From Chondrilla cf. caribensis (Eukaryota > Porifera > Demospongiae > Chondrillida > Chondrillidae), in contig OZ026550.1 of NCBI GenBank assembly GCA_964020155.1, forward strand, positions 3,648,852 to 3,712,851: DNA of 64,000 nucleotides, read 5' to 3'. This document shows, piece by piece, positions 47,945-60,434 of the stretch. A model generated the notes under the pieces. The model saw only the letters and a list, made by a program, of their open reading frames with translations, was not told the origin of the DNA and made no database searches. The first letter of the stretch is position 1, and every line of letters begins with the position of its first letter. Both the position numbers and the translations under genes were made by a program.

Positions 47945-48720
47945 GTGTGCGTGTGTTTGTATGACATCATGTGCATGTACATTTGGGGTATGTGTTTAAT
48001 CGTTCGTTGAATATTTTACCAATGAAATGAGTAATTATTATTCAAGTGTGTACTTGCAGTGTTTCGATCAGTGTATTGACATGGATTATATCTATATTTG
48101 AATTCAACACATTATGATATCAGCACACAACATCACAATGAGAATATGTATACTATATTGAATATTTTGTCCGTTTAGTGCTGCAATAATTTCCATAATT
48201 GCAGCACTACATGGACAAAAAGGATCTTATAGCTACTCAACAATGCTCTAATCCACAGATGTATGCCATTCTTTTGAGTTGCAAATTGATATACGTATAA
48301 TTATTCTAATTAACATGACACACATGATTGATATGTCTGTAATGGTTAATTTTAAAATACTATTTGTATATTAGTTCTATTGAATAGTTTCATCAATTTT
48401 CATATGATTATATGTACAATATATACATTAATATTTTTCATTGTAATTGCATCCTAAATTAATAATTACTATATAGCTATTGTGCATGTGCATCACGTTC
48501 AATTCACCATCAGATGTTTTACTATGAAGCAAGGGCTAATTATTGCATAATGCAATGTACGAAATACTGTAAGAACAATACAAAAGACATATCAGAAAAT
48601 TATTTCTACCGTATTACAAGGTCCTATGTTGAAAAAAAATATATAAATGATGAATAAATGATGTTAATAATTCTCTTCTTAATGTTGAATTTTAATCTAG
48701 TCTTTTGTATTGATAATAAT
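47660..48720. other. AT-rich intergenic with TG run
   Basis: Duplicate of 29920-30930; TG array at 47885-47960. Confidence 0.65.
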
Positions 48721-48725
48721 TTGTA

Positions 48726-49769
48726 TTAGTAGACATAGCAGGCTATTCCTTCAGACTTGTAGCCATGCCTGCCAACTACACCTGGCACACTTGTCCCAAT
48801 TTCATGAATGTTTGTAGTGTAGAAATGATCTTGACCTTGCGCTCTGTAGTAGCGGTAGAGGGGCACTGTGTGTGCCACTTGAGATGTAAAGCAGTAGCCG
48901 GTAATACCTTCAGAACGATACCCGTAGTGGCCGACATGTCCAGGATGGGTCACTCCAATTTCGTGTGGGTTTGTTGTGTAAAAGTGGTCGTTATTTCCCC
49001 AGTATCTGTATAATGGCACTGTCCCAGGAACCTGTGTGCTGTGCATAATGCAGGCCACAGCCTCCGAATGCCATCCATGCTTACCACACCCAAGTTCACC
49101 CCAGTTGGCAGTGTAGAAGTGGTCAGTTATCCCTGGATGCCAGTATCGGAAGATGCTAACCAATTTAGCATCCACCAGTGCGTTACCTGTGTGCCATGAC
49201 AAGAAACATGTTGTAAAGTGTGTAAAAGTCACCCCAAGGTGATATAGGCCTGATTGGATGAATTAACGACAAAATACCCCTGTAAACTTAAGAAAATTAA
49301 ACCTGTCGGAGTACTGTTGAACTGAATGCAGGTAAAACATCTTCATTCCAACATTATGTTATTATAGATATCTACCAGGTACATTGAATTGCTTATTATA
49401 ATAGTGTTTGCATATTGATTATGATGGCTGATATTTCAAACGGCAATTTTAATGAAGGTAATTTCATACCATGCGGTTTACTTTCTATTCCCGGAAAATT
49501 GTGAGAAGTCCAGGACATGTACAGTCACTATAGCACTTTCAGGATGTTACCACAGTCGTTGTTTTGTAGCAGACACTATAAGCCGGAATGTCCCAAATGA
49601 TTCAAGTCATTTGGCAACTCTGTTGCATTAATGCACTTAGGAATAGCAGTTAGCCATTAGGAGACATCATCATTCAGCTCAACAGTCATTAAAATAAGCA
49701 ACACTCATAATAATATAATATTATTGTCTAACCGGTGAGCATCAAGACAAGCACTACTGCAACCCTCAT
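48726..49769 (-). pseudogene. Secreted DHFYTTN-repeat protein, copy 2 (frameshift near the start)
   Basis: The main exon encodes three DHFYTAN/DHFYTTN repeats (YRYWGNNDHFYTTNPHEIG and others), open to TAG at 48726. The signal-peptide exon is intact (MRVAVVLVLMLTG, 49769-49733). Between the acceptor (49279) and the first repeat, two extra bases (CCTATATCACC against GGCTATCACC in copy 1) shift the frame into TGA. The repeats themselves remain open, so the loss is recent or an alternative start is used. Confidence 0.65.
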
Positions 49770-49789
49770 CTTCTTCAGATGTAAGTGTA

Positions 49790-50340
49790 GATTCTTGCAG
49801 ATGGAATTCGATTTCCTTCCAAGAGAAGTAGACTTTCTAAATCCTCTTGCGAAGATAGTTATAATCTGTAGAGTTGGTGCTGCAATTGCTGCATGGGCTT
49901 CTTTTATATCCCCAATCATTGGTTGTGTACCAGTAACATGAGCAGGAAAGTTATTTATAGTCAATAATTATTAATGATGGTAGGTGTGAAATTTTATGGG
50001 ATATTTCAACTTGAAATTTTACTAGTATATCCTGCCTAATCCAAGCAACCTTTTTCCTTAGTTGAATCATAATTATACTGATTTTGTTCAGATTATAAAC
50101 TCCCTTGTCCGGTAGAGCTCATAGTAAAGAGAGAATATAGTAGCTGGAGCATAGAGTGGAGAGATACGTACAAGAGCAAGCCTTTATACATGTACAAGTA
50201 TAGTAATTTAGTCTGAAGAAACAATTATATTGTGTACCATTTTTCACGAAATGCTTTGTTGGAGTTCCCATATCTAAACTCTACCTTTATCAAGTACACT
50301 ATAAACGTTGCATAGAATATAATATTATATATCACATCAC
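49790..50340. other. Upstream flank of the DUF5648-like gene
   Basis: Matches 32030-32600. No gene seen. Confidence 0.6.
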
Positions 50341-50965
50341 AATTATCGCAGCTACAATGTTTCCTGTACCCTACATGTCTTCAGAACATCTGGTTAAACT
50401 GCTTGCACAACTACAAGCACTGAAACATCTCTACTAGATATCGCTAAATCCTTGAGAAGGATGTAAATTAATATAGAATGTTGTATTCCTTTCCATATGA
50501 AATCACAGGAATAAGATGCAGCATTTTCCCCATGACCTCAAATATTATGCAATCCTTGTGTATCCTATATTTGTTTGGATTATAAGATATCAACTGATTT
50601 ATTACACATTTTGAAAAGTATATTTCGGCTTGCTGGCACATGCAATTCTACATGCAATGATACATGTAGATGTCTTGTAGATGCATATGGAATAATGAAA
50701 TCATGTCATACAGTGACCATACACCAATGATATCTTTGGCCATGGAGTTAGGTATGATAATTATATCATACATTGTACTATGGACCATCTTTCATTGCCA
50801 CAATGATTGCATAGTTGTTTTGGTTCAATGGCAGTAAGATCAAAAAGACAAATGCAATTGGATTACTATACAATATTTATTTAATTTATGGATTAACGAG
50901 CTGCAAAATTACTGAATTACTCACCTACTGCCTTTGAGGTATAAAGTGTGCAAATACACGTGTAC

Positions 50966-51081
50966 CTTTTATATCTCTGTGTATGGCCCTGTGCTCGTGG
51001 AGATAGACAACTCCAAACATTATCTGCTACAGGTACTTAATGATGACAGCTTCATTAAATGAACCGAAATCACAGATCAGT
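50966..51081 (-). pseudogene. Captured MAP3K1 kinase exon, copy R3 (stop codon)
   Basis: Same segment as 34911-35026. A lysine codon in KYLKQI has become TAG. Confidence 0.8.
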
Positions 51082-51544
51082 TCACGTCCTTGTACCACCA
51101 TCACATAATAATTGTGTAGTTATTTTGCTTCCTACTATAACAACAAGACTCATGTGTTGGGATTACCAACAGTAGGCATAACCGAGCTCCAATATTACTG
51201 AGGATCTACTGCCAGAAAGGTATACAGTGTTGCTCGTTAGCCTAACATGATGTAACATAATGAACATTGTGTTTTTCCTCGTCATGTAGGGCATTAACAA
51301 GATTTTGAGTACATGTAGTGGTAAAGTTTTGAAACCTTGTGTTGGTATCCCACAATAGGAATTTCGAAATTGAATTGAATGACTTTGTTTGAGAAGTAAT
51401 AATTCAAGATTTGTATGGTTGCCTACCAGTGATAGAACTGAGTAATGCATATACGCGTATATGCAAAAATGGTTGATCGGCTAGTTGTCATCATGGGAAA
51501 AATTAAATGCATTTCACTAGCCAAAAGATTATTTACTCCAAACA

Positions 51545-51573
51545 TTTCGACAGCTCACTGCTGTCTACGTCAG
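51545..51573 (-). ncRNA. Hammerhead-like ribozyme core, left terminal repeat
   Basis: Minus strand: CTGACGTA, a perfect 6-bp stem GACAGC/GCTGTC with loop AGTGA, then GAAA. This is the hammerhead core order, with one base more than CUGANGA. Hammerheads are known in Penelope terminal repeats. Confidence 0.45.
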
Positions 51574-51592
51574 TGGTATGAAATACAGGATA

Positions 51593-51943
51593 CAGGATAC
51601 AGCATCAGTTGTAGTCGCAGATTTGGTAATGGAAGATGTAAAATCTAGAGCCCTCACCACTTATCCCCATCCACCCAAGTTCTGGAAACGTTACGTAGAT
51701 GACACCCTTTGTGCCCTCAAGACCGAAGATGTAGACAAATTCCACCGGGACATTAACTCCATACAAGACACCATACAGTTCACCATAGAGAAAGAATCAG
51801 AATCCCACATAGCCTTCCTAGATGTACTCATCTCCCGTAGACCAGACAAGACTTTGACCACCACAGTATACAGAAAGCCCACTCATACAGATAAATACCT
51901 CGAGTCAAGACAACACCACATCGGACACCATCCTGTATATTAA
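51593..51943 (+). pseudogene. Penelope-type reverse transcriptase, C-terminal fragment
   Basis: Reads FWKRYVDDTLCAL (catalytic YVDD) then SHIAFLDVLISRR and VYRKPTHTDKYL, all typical of Penelope-like polymerases. The N-terminal fingers are absent and the frame closes at TAA 51943. Confidence 0.85.
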
Positions 51944-51966
51944 GAACACTTCAGAAGCCATTAGAT

Positions 51967-52226
51967 GAATACTTGTACCCCTAGGCATCAAGACTACCTT
52001 TCAGCCAATAAACACCTTAAGACAACTTATAGTTCACCCCAAGGATCCTGTACCCAATGAAAATAGAGCAGGAGTAGTTTACCAGATCCCATGCAGTACA
52101 TGCCCTCAAACATACATAGGCCAAACTGGAAGAATCCTAGAACAAAGACTAGAAAAACACCAACAAGCAAAGGAACGTAACTACATCGGCCCTAGCAGAA
52201 GACGTATAAGACAGGCCACACAATAG
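51967..52226 (+). pseudogene. GIY-YIG endonuclease domain of the Penelope-like element
   Basis: In another frame: LRQLIVHPKDPVPNENRAG, then VVYQIPCSTCPQTYIGQTGR and LEQRLEKHQQA. These are the CxxC and YIG(Q)TGR motifs of the Penelope endonuclease. The frame differs from the polymerase fragment by an indel. Confidence 0.85.
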
Positions 52227-52283
52227 ACTGGACACAAACACAGATATTAGAGACCAACCACAACACATCTAGACAATGACGTA

Positions 52284-52774
52284 CAGTGGCAAACACTTAA
52301 TATGCCACAATTGGATTTGAAAAATTTTGGCCTATTACCCGTTTTGGCATATTAACCAAACAGTCAACGAACGTCATTGAATAGAATCGGTAATTATAAA
52401 TTAATGAGGATATACATAATAATGGTGATAATAGTAAAGACAAGCACAGCTCCTACTATAACATTAGCAAACAGTCAATGATTAAAATACTGCAGAAAAG
52501 TAGCCTGCACTTGTGACTGTGTAGCACAATAGACAGTGATAAAGTGATAAGTGACAAACTGATAAAGTGACACAAATGAGGTTTGGCATATAAAGTGTTA
52601 CCTAACACATGGTAATCAATCAATTGGTGTCAGTGTAACAATGGCGGATGGCGGATATGGCGTTTGGCGAATTATATGTATAGTAATTACGTACTAATGA
52701 ATTCGTTCAGGAAAATAGTGGCGTAATAAGCGGTTTGGCATAATAAGCGGTGGCATATTAAGCGTTTACCACTG
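52284..52774. mobile_element. TA-flanked inverted-repeat element nested in the Penelope-like element
   Basis: The termini CAGTGGCAAACACTTAATAT and its diverged inverse (ending GTTTACCACTG) are flanked by TA at 52282-52283 and 52775-52776. 491 bp, non-coding; a sister family of the CAGTGAATTC elements. Confidence 0.8.
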
Positions 52775-52839
52775 TAACACATCATCACCTGTCAATGTAT
52801 GCATGTAAAAGCACATCCACACACACCATATTTCATACC

Positions 52840-52868
52840 ACTGACAGAGGCAGCAGTGAGCTGTCGAA
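52840..52868 (+). ncRNA. Hammerhead-like ribozyme core, right terminal repeat
   Basis: CTGACAGA, stem GGCAGC/GCTGTC (one G-U pair) with loop AGTGA, then GAAA. Both terminal repeats thus keep the same stem with a covarying base. Confidence 0.45.
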
Positions 52869-52929
52869 ACGTTTGGAGTGAATAATCTTTTGGCTAGTAA
52901 TTTGCATTTAATTTTTCCCATGAATAATG

Positions 52930-53400
52930 CATAGTACATAATAATAAATATTAATTATTAGTATGCTTGTATATAATACAGTAGATACATGTAACAGTAC
53001 TACAATGTGAGAAGTAGATCAGTACCACACAAATTAAAACACATTCCACACATGCACACACATGCATGCACGCGCACACACACACGCGCGTGGCCGTGCA
53101 TATACACACATAATATGGAGTTTGTCTAATATATTCAATAATATATATTATGTAATATTATCAATTTTATATCAATTCTAATTTCTACCTGACAGTAAGT
53201 TATACCCTTTTACATTTGCTGGTGGTCACTTGAATGTGATAGCGACCAATCGATCCAATCCTAGTACATGTCCCCTCTCTTCGCAGATGAACTACATATA
53301 CAGAACTCATTATTAATTTTGGTCCCATCCAATCCTAGTACATATGTATGTACCCACTCTTCGCAGATGGACTTTGTAAATGGAGCTCATTATTAATCTT
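52930..53400. repeat. Rest of tandem unit R3
   Basis: Continues unit R past the Penelope insertion: CA run 53041-53110, then the CTGACAGTAAGTTATACCC block as in R1 (35630). The end (53250-53400) is a short tandem duplication of the CCCCTCTCTTCGCAGATG block. Confidence 0.7.
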
Positions 53401-53405
53401 GGCAA

Positions 53406-53445
53406 CATTGTGTGTGCGTGTGTGTGTATGTGTTTGTGTGTGTGT

Positions 53446-53493
<48 letters not shown>

Positions 53494-53510
53494 GTGTGTG
53501 TGTGTGTTTG

Positions 53511-53573
<63 letters not shown>

Positions 53574-53575
53574 CG
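53406..53575. repeat. (TG)n joined to (CA)n, mirror microsatellite
   Basis: A TG array to 53510 turns directly into a CA array, giving a large potential hairpin. Confidence 0.92.
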
Positions 53576-54041
53576 CACGAATGCGTCCTTGCATCACATG
53601 CATTGGACAAGCAAGGACCTTGCACGCATCCAATTTCCTTGTACCACCATCACATAATGTTTGTGTATTTATTTTGCTTCCAATCATTATAACAATACTC
53701 ATACATTAGTTGAGATTACAGACAATATGGATAAACGAGCTCCAAAATTACTGAAGATCTACTTCCAGTAAGGTGTACAGTGTTGCTCCTTAACCTAACA
53801 TGATGTAACATAATGAACATTGTGTTTTTCCTCGTCAGGTAGGGCATTAACAAGACTTTGTGTAAGTGTAGTCTTTTGAAACCTTGTGTTGGTATCCCAC
53901 AATAGGAATTTCCAAATTGAATTGAATGTTTAACAAATAATAATTTAAAATTTGTATGGTTGCCTACCAGTGATAGAACTGAGTAATGCATAGTACATAA
54001 TAATAATAATAATTATTATTATGCTTGTATATAATACAGTA

Positions 54042-54215
54042 CAGTGAATACTTAGTAATCCACCGCAATTCGTTTTCAAAGAATATGGTGGATTAACGAA
54101 TTTGGCAGATTAACTAGATGTTCATTGGTACTTGTACATTATATTGTTACTGGGATATTATGGCGGATTGAAGGTTTGGCAGAAAGAGCGGTGGTGGATT
54201 AACGAGAATTCACTG
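54042..54215. mobile_element. Short Tigger-like inverted-repeat element
   Basis: The termini CAGTGAATACT and AGAATTCACTG bound 174 bp after TA (54040-54041). The empty site CAGTAGATACATGTAACAG is present at about 35415 and 52980. Confidence 0.82.
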
Positions 54216-54270
54216 TGTATACATGTAACAGTACTAAAATAGCTCAGTTCCACACAAAACACATACCACA

Positions 54271-54283
54271 CATGCACACACAT

Positions 54284-54343
<60 letters not shown>
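54271..54343. repeat. (CA)n microsatellite
   Basis: Near-pure CA run. Confidence 0.95.
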
Positions 54344-54502
54344 GGAATTTGCCTAATATATTCAATGATATAATATCTGATTCATTTATATCAATTCTAA
54401 ATTTACCTAACATGATAGCAACCAATCCACTCCTAATATGTACATAAGTCCCCTCTCTTCGCAAATGGACTACGTATATGGAGCTCATTATTAATTTTGT
54501 TC

Positions 54503-55065
<563 letters not shown>

Positions 55066-55074
55066 ATGCATGTC

Positions 55075-55179
55075 ACACTTTTCAGGCACTCCAACTCTTG
55101 ACTACAGTCAGCCAGGGATTCACAGCTGAACGAGAGAACAAAATACTAATTATAACCTCGTTAAAACGATAACATTCAT
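55075..55179 (-). pseudogene. Dead first exon of a B-type membrane protein, fused to the TG array
   Basis: Same segment as 35971-36065 and gene B exon 1, with frame breaks in the signal peptide. 55180-55380 continues into the upstream flank of B. Confidence 0.72.
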
Positions 55180-55376
55180 ACTAGCCAAGACTAGTGATCA
55201 TCGACTCAGAGTAACTGCAACATAACTTTTCAGCAAGTGTATCCGAAGATATAGAATAAGTCTATAAGATGCATAAACTCCCACTTTGCCTCACTTATCA
55301 ACTGTAAAGGAGGTGAGAAATTGCAACTACAAACTGTGGATTATTGTAGATACATACTCTGAACCTCATACATGTG

Positions 55377-55425
55377 CACACACACACAGACACACACACA
55401 CGCACACACACACACACACGCACAT

Positions 55426-55511
<86 letters not shown>

Positions 55512-55580
55512 ACACACACACACACCAACACACACACACATACACACACACATATGCACATACACACACATACACACACA
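55377..55580. repeat. (CA)n microsatellite
   Basis: Long CA run with a few GCAC, ATAC and CAAC interruptions. Confidence 0.95.
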
Positions 55581-55589
55581 AAATTGTCT

Positions 55590-56045
55590 TTTGGCCATGA
55601 AGTTTAGATATGTTACTTATATACCTTGTACTACTGACCACTATTCATTTGCATTAGGTTTGTGTAGTTATTATATATAGTTCCATGGCAGTAGATTCAT
55701 GCATTGAGATCACCAACAATATGGATTAACAAGCTCCAAAATTACTGAGGATCTACTGCCAGTAAGGTATACAGTGTTGCTCCTTAACCTAACATGATGT
55801 AACATAATGAACATTGTGTTTTTCCTCTTCAGGTAGGGCATAACAAGATTTTGTGTAAGTGTAGTCTTAAAGTTTTGAAACCTTGTGTTGGTATCCCAAA
55901 ATAAGAATTTCAAAATTGAATTGAATTTTGAGAAACAAGTAATTCGAGTTTAAAATGTCATAGGGATGCTGACCCCCATACTTAAACTACTTGGGTGCCT
56001 TTTATCGCAATCGATCGACACGTCAATTATGGATTGGGCAGGCTA
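55590..56045. repeat. Tandem unit R5 fragment
   Basis: Repeats GGATCTACTGCCAGTAAGG and the conserved block TGATGTAACATAATGAACAT, as in R1-R4. No gene. Confidence 0.65.
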
Positions 56046-56050
56046 TAATA

Positions 56051-56235
56051 CAGTGGAACCTCGATCTCTATTATAAACCTCTGAATTGCAGAAACCTCTA
56101 TAATAAGGACCCCATTCTGTATCCCATGCAGTGTAGTACTGTTGTGCATTAAAAGTGACCTCTGAATTGAGGACACCTTTGTAATAAGGACTAAAATCAA
56201 GGTCCCAAAGTGTCCATAATAGATAGGTTCCACTG
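56051..56235. mobile_element. TA-flanked inverted-repeat element CAGTGGAACCTC
   Basis: The termini CAGTGGAACCTCGATCTCTA and its partial inverse (ending GGTTCCACTG) are flanked by TA (56049-56050, 56236-56237). 185 bp, non-coding. Confidence 0.75.
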
Positions 56236-56239
56236 TATA

Positions 56240-56485
56240 TACAAACACATTGCGAGATCGTGCACATGCACCATGCACCATTACTCGCCTCACCTAACGG
56301 CTGGGCAATAATAATGTACGTGAGCGAGGGTGTGTGTGTCTCTACATCTCTCTATGTGTATAATATTATTCACATGCAAGGGAGCAAGTCTGTACGTATT
56401 TGTGTGTGTGCATGAATGCATGATAATAGATGTGTATAATATTATATGTGGGGTATATACGTGTGTGTTTACGTACGTGTGTGTG

Positions 56486-56551
<66 letters not shown>

Positions 56552-56760
56552 TGTGAGTGTGGGCATGAGTGCACTGCCACACACGCAGTACATGCATCCT
56601 ATCCCCAGTATACATGAACATGTCCCTATAAAATTATTAAAATAAAATTAACATTCCAAAATAATAATATTAATAATAGTAATATACAGTACAAAAATAA
56701 AATTAAGGAACAAATATTGTAATGTGAAATAAAGGGAATATATTTCACACACTACACACA
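56240..56760. other. Intergenic downstream of the kinase gene
   Basis: TG run 56480-56548, then AT-rich DNA. On the minus strand AATAAA-like signals near 56650-56700 could end the kinase transcript. Confidence 0.5.
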
Positions 56761-56762
56761 CT

Positions 56763-57528
56763 CTAGATTTGCCATAGTGAGTGACGTAGTAGGTCTGCAA
56801 TGTGGGGTCTTTCCCTGGGTGTTACCTCAAGGCACTGCAAAGTGACATCGCGGAGAGCTGGATTACTAAATTCAGGGACATAAGGAGGTTCCTTTGTCGA
56901 AGCGATCTGAAGCAGAGAGAGATGACAGGTTTTTGGAGTGAATCTAGACAAGAAGACCAGGTATCATGCTGTAGTCGGGTTGTGGGCACACTGGCATCAC
57001 CACGACAGGAGGTAAATGCTGCACGGAAGTGTCCAAGTTGGTACAAATGGTATTGCCTTCTGGGAGCTGACAATGGTTCAATTCAGCCCTTTTTTTACTT
57101 TATTGAAACAATGGGTTTAACCCGATTATCCATGTAAGTGAGTCTACATCATCATCGTGGCAGTTATGTAAGGGTGGGATATAATGTGTGCATGATATTT
57201 TAGTGAAGTAAATGGTAACTTCCAATAAGATACACAGAACAGCTATGGCAAAGACCTTCTAGTCGGTAGTGTGCTTACTTTGTAGATGAGAGCGTAGCTG
57301 TTGGTAGCTTCCTTTGCTCCCCATGGGGGACTGCCGGTGGCCATTTGTATAACCACACAACCAATGCTCCAAACATCACACCTTCGACCGTAATGTTCAC
57401 CCCGGACCACCTAAGAACGCGTGGGTATCAAGGGAGATAGTTCATATTAGTATACGTGCATGCATGCAGCAGTGTACACACACACGGAAACACGCACGCA
57501 CACACACACACACACACACGGAAACACG

Positions 57529-57606
<78 letters not shown>

Positions 57607-57720
57607 CACATACACACACACACAACACATACACATACGCACGCACACATGCGTACACACACACACACACACAGCATGCACACACACAGACATACAGTAC
57701 ACACACATGCATGTACGCAT

Positions 57721-57810
<90 letters not shown>

Positions 57811-60258
57811 CTGCTACTACAACTACTGTCTGTGTTCAGTGTAGTCTCACTTCTGGAGCCATGAAGGCAACCGTTCCTTGCATATCATTACGAAATTCCC
57901 CATCTCCAGTAACCTGAGCAGCTAGCCTGGCAGCTGCACCAAAGTCTGCTACACGTACTCTCTGACCAGTAGAATCCACAAGAATGTTGGCACCTACATA
58001 CGTACATACGTATGTCCATAGGTAACAAGTGAGTGGAGTTAAAAACTCATGTGACTGCCACTCCTACACTCAAATTACTTTGGCATCTGTACTACTATGT
58101 ATATACGTACTGTATATGCAGTATGAAGGTGAAATACTGAAAGTCGAAATGAAAATACCATAATAGAACAAGATGGAAAAGGTACAAATGTATGAATGTT
58201 CATGATTGTACGTGCATGAGTGCATGTTAGCGAGTAAGTATATACGTCCATAGACAGATTCATGGATAAGAGTGTACATATGTACAATATGTGTGTACAT
58301 ACATACGTACGTATGTACGTACGTAGATACGTACAACGTGCGCATACATACGTAGATGCATATGTACAGTATGTGTGCAAATACATGTGTACCTTTGATA
58401 TCTCTGTGTATGGCCCTGTGCTCGTGGAGGTAGCCAACTCCAAACATTATCTGCTTCAGGTACTTAATGATGACAGCTTCATCAAATGAACCGAAATCAC
58501 AGATCAGTTTGTCCACAGAACCACCTACACATTAAAGACCATACGTACATACGTACATATTTGTATGATATATGTATCATAATATTTTTGCCATTAATAA
58601 TATCTATATACATATAATATATACACAATACTATATAAATATTAAAATGTTAATGGTAATAGTATACGTATATACATATACACATGTACATACGTATGCA
58701 TATACAGTAGGGGTCAAAAACACTTCCATAATGTAATTGTAATTATGCTCCAATTCCCCATGTTTGAATATCTTGTGTATGGAAATCAAGTTAAGGCTCA
58801 AACTTTAGATTCATTTTCAAGTGACTACCAGGATCAACTTGCTTAACCAGAAGGGACAAAATATACAGCATGTGCGAATTCAAAAACTTCAACATTTCAA
58901 CTTACGTATCTAATAATCATTCCCTTTCTAAATCTGGCCTATGTCTGTGTATACATGTACGTATAGGCAATGTGATGTAAATATGTACGTATACACACTG
59001 GTGATGTAACACGTACATGAACATCTACCTACTTACCCAAACTCTAAACTGATGTGTGACCACATCAGAGAATTTATCGTGTCTATAATTCATACAGATC
59101 TTTCAGTATATGTACATGGTGGGGAAATACAGATGCATGTCATTTTCTAACACTGAAGCTATGGTGAACCTCAAAAAAGTATTCATTGCTTAAGTATTCG
59201 AATAGTTCTCCATCATTTGTAATAACTGACCTGTGCTACAAGGCTTAATGTACGTATGTACATATGTGTTACATGTCTCATGTACGTATGTACATATGTG
59301 TTACATGTCTCATGTACGTATGTACATATGTGTTACATGTCTCATGTACGTATGTACAGTTTTCCTTCAATACACCTCTCAACCAGCATACAAGTATGCA
59401 TTACTTGTGTCATGGTGTAGACAGTTTATACAGATTGTGTACACATAGTCCAATACAAAATATCAGAGAAAAAGGAAGTGTTTACCAATTTCCCCCCTGG
59501 TTCTCAATCAAAATAAATAATCCTAAATAATGAAACCTGTCTAGTGGCCTGTGCTGATATAATATTATATGTATATCATCTGACCTGTACTGTACCACAT
59601 ATGCGTATCAGCACACTTTGATCCATTTATCAACCAACCACGCAACAGGACACAGAAAAACATCACACACTGACCTGCCATCCACTCCACAAAGATGTTG
59701 AAGTGGCCTGGCACTTGTGTGGCTCCCAAACAACGCACGATATTTGGATGTCGCAATCGCCCCAACATGGCTACCTCTTCTTTCAGTCTCTTCAACTCCT
59801 TCTCCTCCTCGTCAGAAGTGTTTCTACAATATGACACCTAACCGGAAGGACAGGTGGAAGAGGAACAAAATTGTAAAATGTCAACGACATGTACTATGGT
59901 ACCATCCCTGATTGGATATGAAGGATTACAGTGTAAACTATGTAATCCTCCACTGTTTTACACATATCCAAAATTCTGTTACCAACTGCGAATTCTATGT
60001 CTCAACACATTTATAAGTTTCTAAGATTGTAAAAATGGTAAAAATTCATTCAAACTCTACCATACGCATAAAAGCATGGAGATACCTAGTTATGCTAATG
60101 TAAAAGGAGAGACTTGCATATGTACGTACATACATTCATAGTTGGTATGTACATCTATGTACAGTATGGTATACATCCAATACACATGAATATTCAATTG
60201 TCACTCACACATGCACACATACGTACACAGAGAGAGAGAAAGAGGGAGACACACACAC

Positions 60259-60328
<70 letters not shown>

Positions 60329-60369
60329 ACACACACACACACACACACACACACCTGCACACAAACACA

Positions 60370-60434
<65 letters not shown>

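Larger units (their letters stand above)
37150..50340. repeat. Segmental duplication, copy 2
   Basis: Collinear with 15838-32600, except for mobile DNA at 38506-41605, absence of the 21910 and 22667 elements, and a deletion joining B' to the NHL gene at 46763. Confidence 0.85.
51452..52924 (+). mobile_element. Penelope-like element, 5'-truncated, with inverted terminal repeats
   Basis: Flanked by TAATGCATA at 51443-51451 and 52925-52933; the empty site is seen in unit R1 near 35380. Inverted terminal repeats occupy about 51491-51585 and 52828-52923. Inside are reverse-transcriptase and GIY-YIG remnants. An extra 40 bases lie outside the left repeat, a common feature of Penelope elements. Confidence 0.85.

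Noticed and set aside
59245..59360. CRISPR-like regular repeats
   Set aside because: A 32-bp tandem minisatellite with no spacers, in an intron of an animal gene.
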